From positions 1-64,000 of the forward strand of contig NZ_BMNB01000024.1 in the NCBI RefSeq assembly GCF_014646235.1: a stretch of DNA of 64,000 nucleotides. The letters are read 5' to 3'. The translations under genes and the position numbers were made by a program. Numbering within the stretch: the stretch's first letter is position 1; each line of letters opens with the position of its first letter. Below, in pieces: positions 1-9,067 of the stretch. A model generated the notes under the pieces. That model did not search any database. It saw only the letters and a program-made list of their open reading frames with translations, and had not been told where the DNA came from. The DNA is from Micromonospora sonchi (lineage in GTDB: Bacteria > Actinomycetota > Actinomycetes > Mycobacteriales > Micromonosporaceae).

Positions 1-113
1 GGGCCCACATCCACTGGGCCATGATCGACAACATGAGTCGACGCCTCACCCACGAAACCACCCCGTCCTGGCGAGACGATCAACCCGAAACAGACACACC
101 ACAACACACATGA
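1..113 (+). mobile_element. 3' end of a probable transposase gene (cut by window edge)
   Basis: An open frame enters from the left edge and stops with TGA at 111-113. Its last 37 codons include IHWAMIDNMSRRLT followed by a short hydrophilic tail. A W-A-hydrophobic helix then R-R-L-T near the C-terminus is common at the ends of DDE transposases such as IS5-like elements, which is the only basis for this call. No terminal inverted repeat could be checked because the element lies outside the window. The decayed genes that follow (1.7-4.5 kb) would fit a neighbourhood disturbed by insertion. Confidence 0.4.
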
Positions 114-419
114 TCGAGATGCCCTCTTATTACTCTGCGAGCCCCAAAGGGGCCTTCCGGGTCCAAGATTCACTCCGCTCAAGGGATCACCGGTGTGGCA
201 GGTCGCCGCCGAACGAGATGCCTCCGTGGACATCACGCCCCTACACGACGGGGCCGCCGTCACCTGATGGCGCTCCCGCGCCCCGACATCGAAACTGAAC
301 CTCACCCGCCGGCGATACTGCGCCTGCTAGGCGGCGGCGTGTCGCGCCGTCCTCGGCAGGTCGTTCCCGATGACTGGCGCCCCACCGACTTAGATGCGAA
401 GCTGTCTATGTAACGAGAA
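114..419. other. Non-coding stretch, no gene seen
   Basis: About 300 bases between the transposase tail and the GTG start at 420. Short open frames exist on both strands but none has a ribosome binding site, a family resemblance or normal codon bias. No clear promoter or terminator was found. Confidence 0.5.
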
Positions 420-1337
420 GTGCACAGGAAGCCACGTTCAGCGATGATGGTGGTTCTGTTGGAACAACTTCCGTTGTGGGGACCGAGCGCGGACGAGCAT
501 CCGCCGTCGAAGCCAGTACTGACCCAACCAGCAACGCTTCGCCTCCTGATCACCGTGAAGGCGGCGCCCAACCCCTCCGCCCGCTATGGAGAGACAGTCT
601 GCGTCGGCGCGCTCAGCCTGGACCCCCCCTGGACGGGTTGGATGCGCCTCTACCCGATCCATTTTCGCGAACTGGCCGACGACAGCAAGTTCCGCAAGTA
701 TGACATCGTCCGCCTCCAGGCAGTGCCGGCCAGAAAAGACGTCCGCCGCGAGAGCTGGACGCCGATCGTGGACACCATCACCACCGAGCAGCATCTTGCA
801 GCCAACCAGCAGTCCCGCCGAAATCTCCTCGATCCACTCGTCGAGGACTCCATGTGCCGTCTCAACGAGCAGGCACGCGACGCTCCGAGCGCACGATCGA
901 TCGCCCTGATCCGCGTCGCCGATGTCTCGTCCATGCAGATCAAGCGCCATCCCGGCTGGTCGGCGGAAGACCGCAGAAAGATCGCGGGCTACCTCAACCA
1001 GCTCGACCTACTGACGCCCTCCAAGCCCATCCCTTTTCAGGCACCACGATTCACCGGCTCCTACCGCTACCGATGCGCAGACCGCCGTTGCCGCGGACAC
1101 CAGCAGACACTCTGGGACTGGGAGTTCGTCGCCCTACAACGTCACCTCACGCAGCTCACCGATGCGGAGGCCACGGATCAACTCAGGCACAAGTTCCTCA
1201 CCCAGCTCTGCGCGTCCGACCGCGACGTCGCCTTCTACGTGGGCAACCAGGCGGCAAGACCGCAGTCCTTCAGCATCGGCGGCGTCTACGCACCCAGGCG
1301 ACCTACCGCTCGATACCGACTACACGTCAGCCGATGA
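420..1337 (+). CDS. Uncharacterised 305-residue protein with WxRLYPIxFR and C-x4-C-x-GH motifs
   Basis: I recognise a family pattern but not a function. The protein has a WMRLYPIHFR segment near residues 74-83, FRKYDIV at about 91-97, a possible metal site C219-x4-C224-x-G-H followed by DWEF, and a C-terminal FYVGNQ-type segment. Similar uncharacterised bacterial proteins, as I recall them, carry these blocks in the same order. The start is taken as GTG 420; an in-frame ATG at 444 is equally possible. It is convergent with the DUF4326 gene and overlaps its end by 11 bases. The Cys/His cluster would suit a small zinc-bound fold, but this is inference. Nothing indicates a membrane or secreted location. 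Confidence 0.7.
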   Translation: MHRKPRSAMMVVLLEQLPLWGPSADEHPPSKPVLTQPATLRLLITVKAAPNPSARYGETVCVGALSLDPPWTGWMRLYPIHFRELADDSKFRKYDIVRLQAVPARKDVRRESWTPIVDTITTEQHLAANQQSRRNLLDPLVEDSMCRLNEQARDAPSARSIALIRVADVSSMQIKRHPGWSAEDRRKIAGYLNQLDLLTPSKPIPFQAPRFTGSYRYRCADRRCRGHQQTLWDWEFVALQRHLTQLTDAEATDQLRHKFLTQLCASDRDVAFYVGNQAARPQSFSIGGVYAPRRPTARYRLHVSR

Positions 1338-1623
1338 CCTCGGCCAGCACATCGGCGTGACAGGCATCCTCAACGCGGCACCAGCACGCCAACTGTTTCC
1401 CGGCGAGCTCCCGACGCGCCCGCTCGACAAGCGCCGGCTGCCCCACCAGCCACTGCCGATACAGGCGCAACGCCTCAGCCCGATCATGCTTGCGAAGACT
1501 GAACGGATTGGCCCAGGGAGAACGCCGCAACCCGAACCCCTGCCGCCCGACATAGACGGCACCGGACGGCACCACCGGATGGTAGAGATCCCCCTGCACA
1601 CGAACCCGGGACTGGACCACCAC
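1327..1623 (-). CDS. DUF4326 domain protein
   Basis: About 98 residues matching the DUF4326 pattern: an early GAVYVGR segment, then SPWANPF, a helical middle, and the closing block LACWC followed by CHADVL. The Trp-Ala-Asn-Pro-Phe and the Cys/His residues are the family's hallmark. Molecular function is unknown; the family occurs in phages and scattered bacterial genomes. I chose the GTG at 1623 because family members begin shortly before the GAVYVGR block. The frame stays open further upstream with an alternative GTG near 1692, so the N-terminus is uncertain. The gene ends 11 bases inside the 3' end of the 305-residue neighbour, and its 5' side abuts a truncated kinase remnant, so its original upstream context has been lost. 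Confidence 0.65.
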   Translation of the reverse strand: MVVQSRVRVQGDLYHPVVPSGAVYVGRQGFGLRRSPWANPFSLRKHDRAEALRLYRQWLVGQPALVERARRELAGKQLACWCRVEDACHADVLAEVIG

Positions 1624-1699
1624 GCGGTCAGCGTAACTGCCGACGACGGGCTCTGGCGGGTGCTCATCAGTGCATCGCGTCCAGGACACGCCGGCCCAG

Positions 1700-2463
1700 T
1701 CCAATGGCTTCCGAGCTGGTCCGCAGAGCGACCTGTACGTCCTCGGCTGCGTCCTGCACGAACTCCTCGCCGGGCGACGGGTCTTCGCCAGCGGCAGCGA
1801 CTTCGAACTGTGGCGCCAGCACGTCATCGAGCCGCCACCACCCCTGCGTACGCTCCGCCCCGACGTGCCCCCAGAGATCGAGGATCTGGTCCTCGACCTG
1901 CTGGCCAAGGCCCCCGAGGACCGGCCCGCAGAAGCCTACGACGTCTACGAACGGCTGCTGCCGTTCCTGCCCCTGCCCGGCTCCGCCCCGCCAGCGCCGC
2001 ACTCGGCGCCGAAAGTCCCCGCGTGCTGGCCCTGCGGTCACGACGAGCAGCCATCCTCGTCATCGGCGGGGACTTCCGGCAGGCGCTGCCCGAGTTCGAC
2101 GCCCTCGCCGCCGCGTACGCCCGCACCGCCGGCCCCACCAGCGAAGACGCGCTGGAGTGCCTGCGGCAGGCCGCCCACTGCCGAGTCGAAATCGGCCACG
2201 CCACCACCGCCCTGCGCCAATTCCGGCAGGTGCTCACCCACGTACGCGCCGCCTCCGGCGACGCCTCCCCCGCCGCCCTGGACCTACGCCGCAACATCGG
2301 CATGCTGCTGCTCACCGAAGGTAAGGCGGAGGAGGCTCTGGACGAGCTGCGGCCGCTGCACGACGACCTCTGCGTCGTCTACGGCCCACAGCACGAGGAG
2401 ACCCGGGAAGTCGCCGACGTGCTCGCCCGGCTGCGCCTCGGCAAGGTCACGGCCGACGAGTAG
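1700..2463 (+). pseudogene. Ser/Thr protein kinase-TPR remnant (5'-truncated and frameshifted)
   Basis: The frame from about 1715 encodes QSDLYVLGCVLHELLAG and following residues, the C-terminal half of a Hanks-type kinase (subdomains IX-XI), through a Pro-rich linker. The glycine loop, lysine and HRD/DFG parts are absent. Near 1980-2000 the homology jumps to another frame, which continues as a TPR-like helical region (DFRQALPEFDALAAAYART and following) to the stop at 2461-2463. Actinobacterial proteins with kinase, Pro linker and TPR in this order are known, so this looks like one gene that lost its 5' half and took a frameshift. No start codon or ribosome site is credible, so the kinase cannot be active. 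Confidence 0.75.
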
Positions 2464-2508
2464 CGGGGGCAGCTCATCCGCCCGCCGATCTAGGCCGGTA
2501 CGGTCCGG

Positions 2509-3462
2509 CTACCGGTAGCTCCAGACCACTGGCCGGGCCTTGTAGATCGCCGCTCCGGAGAGGTAGCGGTTGCCGACGTAGGAACCGTTCAGCCGGTACA
2601 GCCAGACGTTGCCGTTGCCGTAGGTGCCGTCGCTGTTCGCGCCGGCGACCTTGGTGGTGAAGACCAGCCCGCCGGAGTGGTTACCGATGCTCTTGATCTT
2701 GTTTGTGTCGATGGACCCGGGTGCCCGCTGGAATCGGTTGCGGTTGATGTCATACCGGTAAACGTGGCTGGTGTTGCTCATCCACAGGTTGGCGGAGGTG
2801 CCGTAGACCGGTGACAGGTCGTGCACGTTTCCGGTGACCGTTCGGCAGGCGGCGTTGGTGAGTTTAGGAGCGGTGGCCGTGCCGCTCACCTTGTAGCTGC
2901 ACAGCCGGGTGCCGCCGGCGGCCCAGAGGCGCTTGATGGCGCTGTCCCAGTAGACGGCGTGCGCCTTGGCGAACGCCTTCGTGGCGGCCGGGCTGGTCCG
3001 GCCCTTGCCGTAGAGGGTGAGCTTGCCGGGATCGGAAGAGGCGACCACGACAGCGCCGTTGGGCAGCAGCTCGATGGCGTGCGGGTTGCCGCCTGGCGTC
3101 ACCTGGTACCGCACCTTGCGGGTGGCGTAGTCGACAATCCCGGCCCGGCCACCGGACGCGGCCACCAGGACCACATTCCGCGAGCCCTGCTTGCGGAACT
3201 TGACGTCGGAGAGGTTCTTCCAGCCGCTGCCAGCGGGGCGCTTCCACGACCACTGGGCCGAACCAGCCGTCCACCGGCTGGCGCCGGCGCTGAAGATCCT
3301 GACCCCGTACCGCTGGTCGACCACCGCGACCCGGTCACTGGCCGCCTGCGCGCCGGTCGGCGCGACCAGCACTCCCACCATGCCCACCGCCGCCGCGCCG
3401 AGGGCTGCGCCGATCACGCGCCACCCCCGTCGCGCCCTGTCTGCCGATCGCATCATCGCCAT
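2509..3462 (-). CDS. Secreted DUF6528-like beta-propeller protein
   Basis: A 317-residue protein with a Sec signal: positively charged start, hydrophobic stretch around residues 15-35, and a probable cleavage site after AQA. The mature part has repeated short beta-strand blocks such as VAVVDQRYGVRIF and AVVVASSDPGKLTLYG, typical of DUF6528-type propeller-like extracellular proteins with a conserved Trp-rich WSW motif. Function is unknown; binding of a surface or carbohydrate ligand would be a guess. The ATG at 3462 has a strong GGGAGG six bases upstream, which decides the start over longer in-frame options. It is monocistronic, with debris on both sides. Confidence 0.8.
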   Translation of the reverse strand: MAMMRSADRARRGWRVIGAALGAAAVGMVGVLVAPTGAQAASDRVAVVDQRYGVRIFSAGASRWTAGSAQWSWKRPAGSGWKNLSDVKFRKQGSRNVVLVAASGGRAGIVDYATRKVRYQVTPGGNPHAIELLPNGAVVVASSDPGKLTLYGKGRTSPAATKAFAKAHAVYWDSAIKRLWAAGGTRLCSYKVSGTATAPKLTNAACRTVTGNVHDLSPVYGTSANLWMSNTSHVYRYDINRNRFQRAPGSIDTNKIKSIGNHSGGLVFTTKVAGANSDGTYGNGNVWLYRLNGSYVGNRYLSGAAIYKARPVVWSYR

Positions 3463-3715
3463 GAAACCTCCCGTGTGACGAGCCCCGTCGGGGGGCGTTG
3501 ACGGGTGCGGCCCCCGAAACGCCGGCCTGCACCACGACTCATGGTGTTCGAACGTATGCGAGTGGTGACCGGCCGGCAATGACGGCGTTGGATGGGCGAC
3601 AGAACGTCAGTTCGTCGCTAACGGGCGACCACCGGTTGGTCGAGAGGGAAGCGCCGGCCCCACGGCGGCAACACAGGTGAAGACCGGACCGGCAGCGCTG
3701 CCGCTAACCACAGCG
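3463..3715. other. Upstream region of the secreted protein, no gene seen
   Basis: About 250 bases. The ribosome site of the secreted-protein gene lies at its lower edge. I found no confident promoter and no coding frame with real protein character. Confidence 0.4.
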
Positions 3716-4120
3716 TCACCGACAGAATTTGGTCAGGATGCTTAACCTGATCGGCGTGGGCGTGGCCATTGCCCGGCGCAGCTCAGCGAGGTAGCCGCCC
3801 CGTGCCACTTTCATCCCGCCGCACGCGGCGCGGATGAAGTCGTCGTCCTTGACGATGGCAAGCTGGTCGCAGGCCAGGCAGCCGCGAAACCGAACGCCGT
3901 GGTGAATCCGCCGGGATGCCGCAGGCCCGCCGCCAGCCGCTCGTTCACGACGCGTAGTCGTACCACGTGGGATCAGGCCGCGAGCGGTTGGTCCAGCCAA
4001 CCTCGCCCACCCCTGGTCCAGGCTCCGCATCTGCATCGCGGGCACGGCGGCCGTGCACATCCCCGGCCGTCGCTCACCGCCAGCACCTCGCGGCAGTCGC
4101 CGATGTCGACCATCTGCCAT
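3716..4120 (-). pseudogene. Decayed gene of unknown family
   Basis: On the minus strand, protein-like pieces lie in three different frames in the right order: MVDIGDCREVLAVSDG then CPRCRCGAW in one frame, VVNERLAAGLRHPGGFTTAF in a second, and FRGCLACDQLAIVKDDDF with GGYLAELRRAM in a third. That pattern suggests one ancestral gene broken by at least two frameshifts. The Cys pairs hint at a zinc site. I cannot name the family. Confidence 0.3.
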
Positions 4121-4166
4121 TGGCGGCGCCAACCTGGCGCCTGGTCAGGCCAGCCGGTTGACGTGC

Positions 4167-4450
4167 CTACGCCGGGCGCGCGTCCACAGTGAAGGCGTCG
4201 GCGTAGTCCAGATCGTGCTGTTCCACCACGTCGAAGTTTGCCCGCAGCAGGCCATCCAGTACGGCCAACTGCTCCGCGCTGAACCCCAGGTGACGCGCTC
4301 CCCGAGCCTTGGAACGGCTGCTGTGCACCGCCACCACCATCCGCCCACCGGGCGCGGTGGGTGACCCGACGCAGCTCCTGGACACCCGCTGCCAGATCCG
4401 GCCGGCCACCCCGGACGGAGTCCCGAAAGCATCCATGCCCCCAGCATGCG
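4167..4450 (-). pseudogene. Remnant of a SAM-dependent methyltransferase (C-terminal part)
   Basis: The segment reads AFGTPSGVAGRIWQRV, then (after a probable frame slip) GGRMVVAVHSS, then LAVLDGLLRANFDVVEQHD and an acidic-to-basic end. GGRMVVAVH plus a following helix and strand resembles the last third of class I methyltransferases. The SAM-binding motif I is absent, and the stretch between WQRV and GGRM only fits if the frame changes. Low confidence; it could be another Rossmann-type protein. Confidence 0.3.
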
Positions 4451-4571
4451 GGTTCAAGTCGAATTGAAGGCAAGTCGCCAGCACATTTACCCGGACCCGG
4501 CCGGGTGCCGGGAACAGCCGCGGCGGACCCGCCGCTGGTGGGACCCGAGCCTGGGGGTGGGTCGGGCTCGA

Positions 4572-7500
4572 TCACGGGAAGTCGTCGGGCGTGATGTCGG
4601 GCAGCGTGGCCAGTAGTTGCCCGGCCAGCCGCCGTACGGTGTCGTCGTCTTCCTGTCGGCTGAGCCGGATGAGCAGCTCTCGGGTCCGGGTGTCTCGGTA
4701 GTGGTGTCGGGTCAGCGCGAGCAACGCGGTCCGACGGATCTCCCAGTCGTCGTCGTCGGCCAGCCCGAGCAGCAGCTCCGGCACTCCGGCGCGGCCGGCC
4801 AGGGTCGCGCCGAGTTGTTCCACCGCTCGGCGCCGGACCTCCAGGGCCGGGTCGTCGCGGACCAGTCCGACGAGCAGCACCTGAACTTCGGGGTCGGCGT
4901 CGAAGTGCTCGCCGAGCGCGGCGGCGATGCGGGCGCGGATCGCCGGGTCCGGGTCGGCCAGGCGGCGCATCAGCCGCAGGGTCACCGCCATGGAGGCGGT
5001 TCCCCGCTCGGTCAGGCAGCAGACTGCGGCGTCGAACACGGTCGGGTCGGTGTCCGACTCGACGCATTCCAGCAGCACGTCGGTCATCACGTCGGGGCTG
5101 CCGTACCGGCAGAGCGTCTGCACGGCAGCCAGCCGGATGCCGACGTAGCTGTCCCGGCGGGCCCGCCGGCACAGTGTTTCCACGAGGCCCTCGACCTCGC
5201 CGTGCCGGGCGAGCGTGTCGGCGGCCGCGCGCAGCACGTTGGGGTCGGGATCTCGGCTGACCTGTTCAGCCAGGCACTCCCGCACGGCGGGGTCGGGCGG
5301 TTCGGCGAGACAGGCCAGGCTGCGGGTGACCCGCAGCCGGACGAGCGCGTCCCGCTCTTGGAGGGCTCGGCTGATGAGCAGGTCGCGGGTGGCGTGGCCG
5401 AACAGTTGCCGGCCGGTGAGCAGGTCGACGGCGGTGAGCCGGACGCTCGCGGTCGGGTCGCGTCGGGCGCTGTCCAGCAGCAGTTCTCCGATGCGGGGGT
5501 CCGGGTGGGCCTCGGCCAGGGCGCGTACCGCGGCGAGGCGCACCGTGGCGTCCTCGTCGACGCGAGCCGCGTGCGCCACCACGGTCCAGCAGGTGTCGTC
5601 GGTGCTGTCCCGGTCGATCAGCGCGGTCACGGCGGCAGCCCGCACGGAGGCGTCGTCGTCCTGTTCGATCTGGTCGATCAGCCTGCTCCGGCAGCGTCCG
5701 TCCGGGTCCGGTACGAGCGCCAGCCGCTGCACGGCGGTGGCGCGGAGCCGGGCGGAGCCGTCCGAGCTGGCCAGCTTCAGCAACAGGTCGGTCTCCTCCG
5801 GGCCGGGCCGGCCCGGCAGCAGCCTGGTAACCAGGCAGCGCCGCACCTCGTCCGGGGAGTCGCCGGTCACTCGCTGCAGCGCGCGGCTGCGGGCGGTCTC
5901 GGCGTGCTCGGGCAGGGCCAGCAGGGCTGCCAGCGCGTCCTGCACGACTGCGGGATCGGGGTCGGTGGCCAGTAGTCGCTGGAGGGTGCCGGGTGCGTCC
6001 GGCAGGTCGGTGCAGCGCGCGGTGAGCACGGCGACGGCGGCTCGCCGTACTGTGGTGGCGGTGTCCTCGGTGGCCCGGAGCAGGGCGTGGCGGATGTCGT
6101 CGCTGAGTTCGGCGCGACCGCCGAGGGACTGTACGGCCAGCGCGCGGACCGCGGGGTCGGGTGAGTCGGCGAGGTCGCGGAGCTCGTCGGTGAGGTCGGG
6201 GTCGGCGCCGAAGTGGGTGATCAGGGCCCGTACGGCGGCCTGCCGGACGGCGGTGGAGACCGCGGCTCGGGCCTGGGCGATCAGGATGTCCCGGTAGCGA
6301 CGGTGGTCGCCGTCGGTGGCATCCAGCCGGCCGGCGGCTTCGGCGAGCCCGGCGACCAGGGTGAGGTGGGCTTGCCGCTCGCGGCCCTGCTGGAGTTCCC
6401 GGACGAGCAGTTCCTCCAGGTGTTCCTCGGTGGTGGACAGCGCTGCGGCGATCCGGGTGGCGAAGGCGGAGCCGGAGCGCCAGCTGGTCCGTACGCCGCG
6501 GCGGCGGTACCAGTTCAGGAAGGTGCGCCGGCTGGGCCAGTTCGGCCCGAGTGCCCGGACCGCGGAAAGCAGTTCCTGTTCGGTGAGATCGGCCAGGTTG
6601 GGGTCGTCGGCGGAGATGCCGTGTTCGATCAGCAGCACGACCTGGCGCAGCACGGCATTGCCCGCGTCGGTCAGTTCGGAGGGCTGTGGGGTTTCGGCCA
6701 CGCATTGCGCGGCCAGCACGAGGTTCCAGGGCGGGGCGGTCAGGTTCAGCGGCGGCCAGGGTTGGGTGGTCTCGGTGGCGAGCAGGGTGATCAGGTCGTT
6801 GGCGATCCGGGCGGGTAGGGCGCCGGCGACGAGCCGGAGCACCTCTCGCCAGGACGGGTCGGCCCAGTGTTCGCGGAAGAGGGCGCGGAGCCGGTCGAGG
6901 TCCCAGGCGCCGGGGTCGTTCTCGATCCTGTCCACGATCTCCTCGGCGCAGAAGAATTCCAGGAACGCGCGGTGCACGAACCCGAACAGTCGCAGTCCGT
7001 ATCGTTCCAGGATGAAGCTTCGCTGGCGCAGTTTGTCGATCATCGAGTTGGCCATGGCGAGCGCCCGCTCGTTCTCGAAACCGTAGAACGCGACGAGGTG
7101 GTCGCGGAAGACGCGGGCCAGTTCGTCGGGGTCGATGTAGTTGCCGGCCGTTTCTGGCTCCCCCCGGAACTGCATGCGGAATGCCAGGTGGCGCAGGAGT
7201 CGGCGCTTCGCGTGCAGGTCCAGCGAGGGTACGTCGCCGTGGCTCTCCCGCAGTTGTTTGGTCACGTCCCACTCGGAGATGAGGACGTCGGTGACGTGCG
7301 CGTACAGTCGGCGTCGGTTGCGGGGCAGGGGGTGGCTGCGGCCGACGATCGCCATGAGCATCAGCAGCAGTGGGTTGCCGGCGATCTCGTGCATCGCTCG
7401 GGAGTCGCGCAGCATGTCGAGGAGCTGTCGTCGTTGCCGTTGTGCTTCGACAGCCGGGGTGGGCATCACGTAGCGGTACCAGTTGTCGAGGAACTCGGTG

Positions 7501-8789
7501 ATCTGTTCGTCGTCGAGGTCTTCGAGGGTGAAGTGGTCGAAACCGGCGTTGGCGAAGGTCTGTCGCTGGTAGCCGGCCGCCCGTGAGGTGACCACCGACA
7601 GCACTCCCGGGTACTCGTTGGCGAAGGTGGCGATCTGCGCGGCCACCTCTTCGCGTTGGACCGGGTCGAACACCTCGTCGAGGCCATCGAAGAGAAAGAG
7701 GGCCTGGCCGCCCTGGCGCAGGTATGGCTCCAGCACCTCCTGGTCGATTCCGGTCAGTCCCTGTTCGTGGCAGCGGCCGACGTAGTCGAGCAAGCCGTTG
7801 CAGCGCCCGTCGCGGCGGTGCGCGGCGTAGGAGCGCAGTTCGATCAGCACGGGCAGGTACCGGTTCAGCGCCGCGAGTCGGGGTTCGTCGCAGACTCCGG
7901 CCAGTGCCAGTGCCAGGTACCGTGCGGCCGCTGACTTGCCGGAGCCGGGGTCGCCGAGCAGGACGATCGTCCGGCGGCCGGGGTCGCAGACCACGTCGAA
8001 CAACGAGAGCGCGTCCTTGGCCGCGTACTCCTCCCAGAGTCGTTCGAGCTCTTCCGGGTTCACCACGCCGGGTAGTCCGCCGGTGTCGCCGCCCGGTCTG
8101 GCGCCGGCCCACCGCCACCAGGCCAGTGGCATTTCCGGGCGGGCATCCTCGTGCACCCGGGGCTCGACGAACACTTTCGGCAGCCCGACGGTGAGGTAGC
8201 CGATGGTGGGACGTGGTGAGACAGCGTCGACCGGGACGGCGTGGTACCTGAGCGCCAGTTGCTTGTAGTAGTGGCCGCGTACGGCTTCGGGTAGGTGGGT
8301 GTCCGGGTCGGCGGGTCCGCGTGCGGGGGACCGCCCGCTGCGTACGTCGGCCAGCGCCGCGGTGACCTTGGCGGTGAGGTCGTCGACGCTGGTGAAGAAG
8401 GCGCACAGGTGTCGTTCCTTGAGCTCCCGGCGCAGTTCGACGATCCGTTCCCCGTCGGTGCCCCGGTCGACCTGGTCGACCGGCCAGGGGGTCTCCTCGG
8501 CGAGGAGGAAGACCAGGCAGGGTTTTCCGGCCGCGAGTGCCTCGCGGTACTCCAGTTCGGTGATGGAGGATTCCTGACCGGGCGGGCGGAATCCGTAGCG
8601 CCAGGCAAACAGTCCGATGTAGAGGTCGCAGCGGCGGACGTCGGCCAGGCAGCGGTCGAGCGGTCGTCGGACGTCGGCACCGTACGCTTCCATGGCGACG
8701 TCCTCGATCTCCAGGCGACGTGCCACTGCGTGTACGGCAGCGCGATATTCCAGCAGGTCTTTTTGAGTGGCCGAAATGTAGACCTTCAT
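4572..8789 (-). CDS. DUF4062-NACHT-HEAT STAND NTPase
   Basis: A 1405-residue multidomain protein. Residues 1-150 form a DUF4062 domain (KVYISATQKDLLEYR; later LYIGLFAWRYGF and SITELEYREAL). A NACHT NTPase follows, with Walker A GDPGSGKS at about 279-286 and Walker B LFLFDGLDEV at about 365-374. The C-terminal half, from about residue 830, is a long array of alpha-helical HEAT-like repeats rich in D-P-D-P and R-A-A-V turns. Proteins of this build are NLR-like sensors or conflict-system ATPases: repeats sense, NACHT oligomerises, the N-terminal domain signals. No nuclease, protease or membrane segment is visible. The ATG at 8789 has GGAG nine bases upstream. It is divergent from the SCO2521-like gene, so both may share the 278-base promoter region. 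Confidence 0.9.
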   Translation of the reverse strand: MKVYISATQKDLLEYRAAVHAVARRLEIEDVAMEAYGADVRRPLDRCLADVRRCDLYIGLFAWRYGFRPPGQESSITELEYREALAAGKPCLVFLLAEETPWPVDQVDRGTDGERIVELRRELKERHLCAFFTSVDDLTAKVTAALADVRSGRSPARGPADPDTHLPEAVRGHYYKQLALRYHAVPVDAVSPRPTIGYLTVGLPKVFVEPRVHEDARPEMPLAWWRWAGARPGGDTGGLPGVVNPEELERLWEEYAAKDALSLFDVVCDPGRRTIVLLGDPGSGKSAAARYLALALAGVCDEPRLAALNRYLPVLIELRSYAAHRRDGRCNGLLDYVGRCHEQGLTGIDQEVLEPYLRQGGQALFLFDGLDEVFDPVQREEVAAQIATFANEYPGVLSVVTSRAAGYQRQTFANAGFDHFTLEDLDDEQITEFLDNWYRYVMPTPAVEAQRQRRQLLDMLRDSRAMHEIAGNPLLLMLMAIVGRSHPLPRNRRRLYAHVTDVLISEWDVTKQLRESHGDVPSLDLHAKRRLLRHLAFRMQFRGEPETAGNYIDPDELARVFRDHLVAFYGFENERALAMANSMIDKLRQRSFILERYGLRLFGFVHRAFLEFFCAEEIVDRIENDPGAWDLDRLRALFREHWADPSWREVLRLVAGALPARIANDLITLLATETTQPWPPLNLTAPPWNLVLAAQCVAETPQPSELTDAGNAVLRQVVLLIEHGISADDPNLADLTEQELLSAVRALGPNWPSRRTFLNWYRRRGVRTSWRSGSAFATRIAAALSTTEEHLEELLVRELQQGRERQAHLTLVAGLAEAAGRLDATDGDHRRYRDILIAQARAAVSTAVRQAAVRALITHFGADPDLTDELRDLADSPDPAVRALAVQSLGGRAELSDDIRHALLRATEDTATTVRRAAVAVLTARCTDLPDAPGTLQRLLATDPDPAVVQDALAALLALPEHAETARSRALQRVTGDSPDEVRRCLVTRLLPGRPGPEETDLLLKLASSDGSARLRATAVQRLALVPDPDGRCRSRLIDQIEQDDDASVRAAAVTALIDRDSTDDTCWTVVAHAARVDEDATVRLAAVRALAEAHPDPRIGELLLDSARRDPTASVRLTAVDLLTGRQLFGHATRDLLISRALQERDALVRLRVTRSLACLAEPPDPAVRECLAEQVSRDPDPNVLRAAADTLARHGEVEGLVETLCRRARRDSYVGIRLAAVQTLCRYGSPDVMTDVLLECVESDTDPTVFDAAVCCLTERGTASMAVTLRLMRRLADPDPAIRARIAAALGEHFDADPEVQVLLVGLVRDDPALEVRRRAVEQLGATLAGRAGVPELLLGLADDDDWEIRRTALLALTRHHYRDTRTRELLIRLSRQEDDDTVRRLAGQLLATLPDITPDDFP

Positions 8790-9067
8790 AAACGGCAACT
8801 CCAGGGGTAGCTGGCGACCGCACTATTGAAACTATCAGCCGTCGTCACGTCCGTGCGGCCGGTGATCGCTTCGCCACCATGGGATTCCCGTCGAGGTCGG
8901 GCTTACGATGTCCCTCAGGGCAGATACCGATCCGCGGGTCGGTTCCCGATGTCGCGGGGTCCCGTTGCCTCACCAGGGTCGGTGTCGGCGCGGGTCACGG
9001 CGAGGGTGCATCAGCGGGGTCGCATTCCGCAGGATGATTGCGGGCGGACGGCGATGCGGAGGAAGCT
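8790..9067. promoter_or_regulatory. Divergent promoter region of the NACHT and SCO2521-like genes
   Basis: 278 bases between two outward-facing starts. An AT-richer patch around 8822-8840 (actattgaaactatcag) is the likeliest core promoter for the NACHT gene on the minus strand. No clean -35/-10 pair could be fixed for either direction. The plus-strand gene has a strong GGAGGAA ribosome site at 9058-9064. Confidence 0.35.

Noticed and set aside
5266-8823. An 1185-codon open frame on the minus strand inside the NACHT gene
   Set aside because: It lies in another frame of the same strand, is dominated by Arg and Pro and matches no family. The NACHT frame has all domain motifs.
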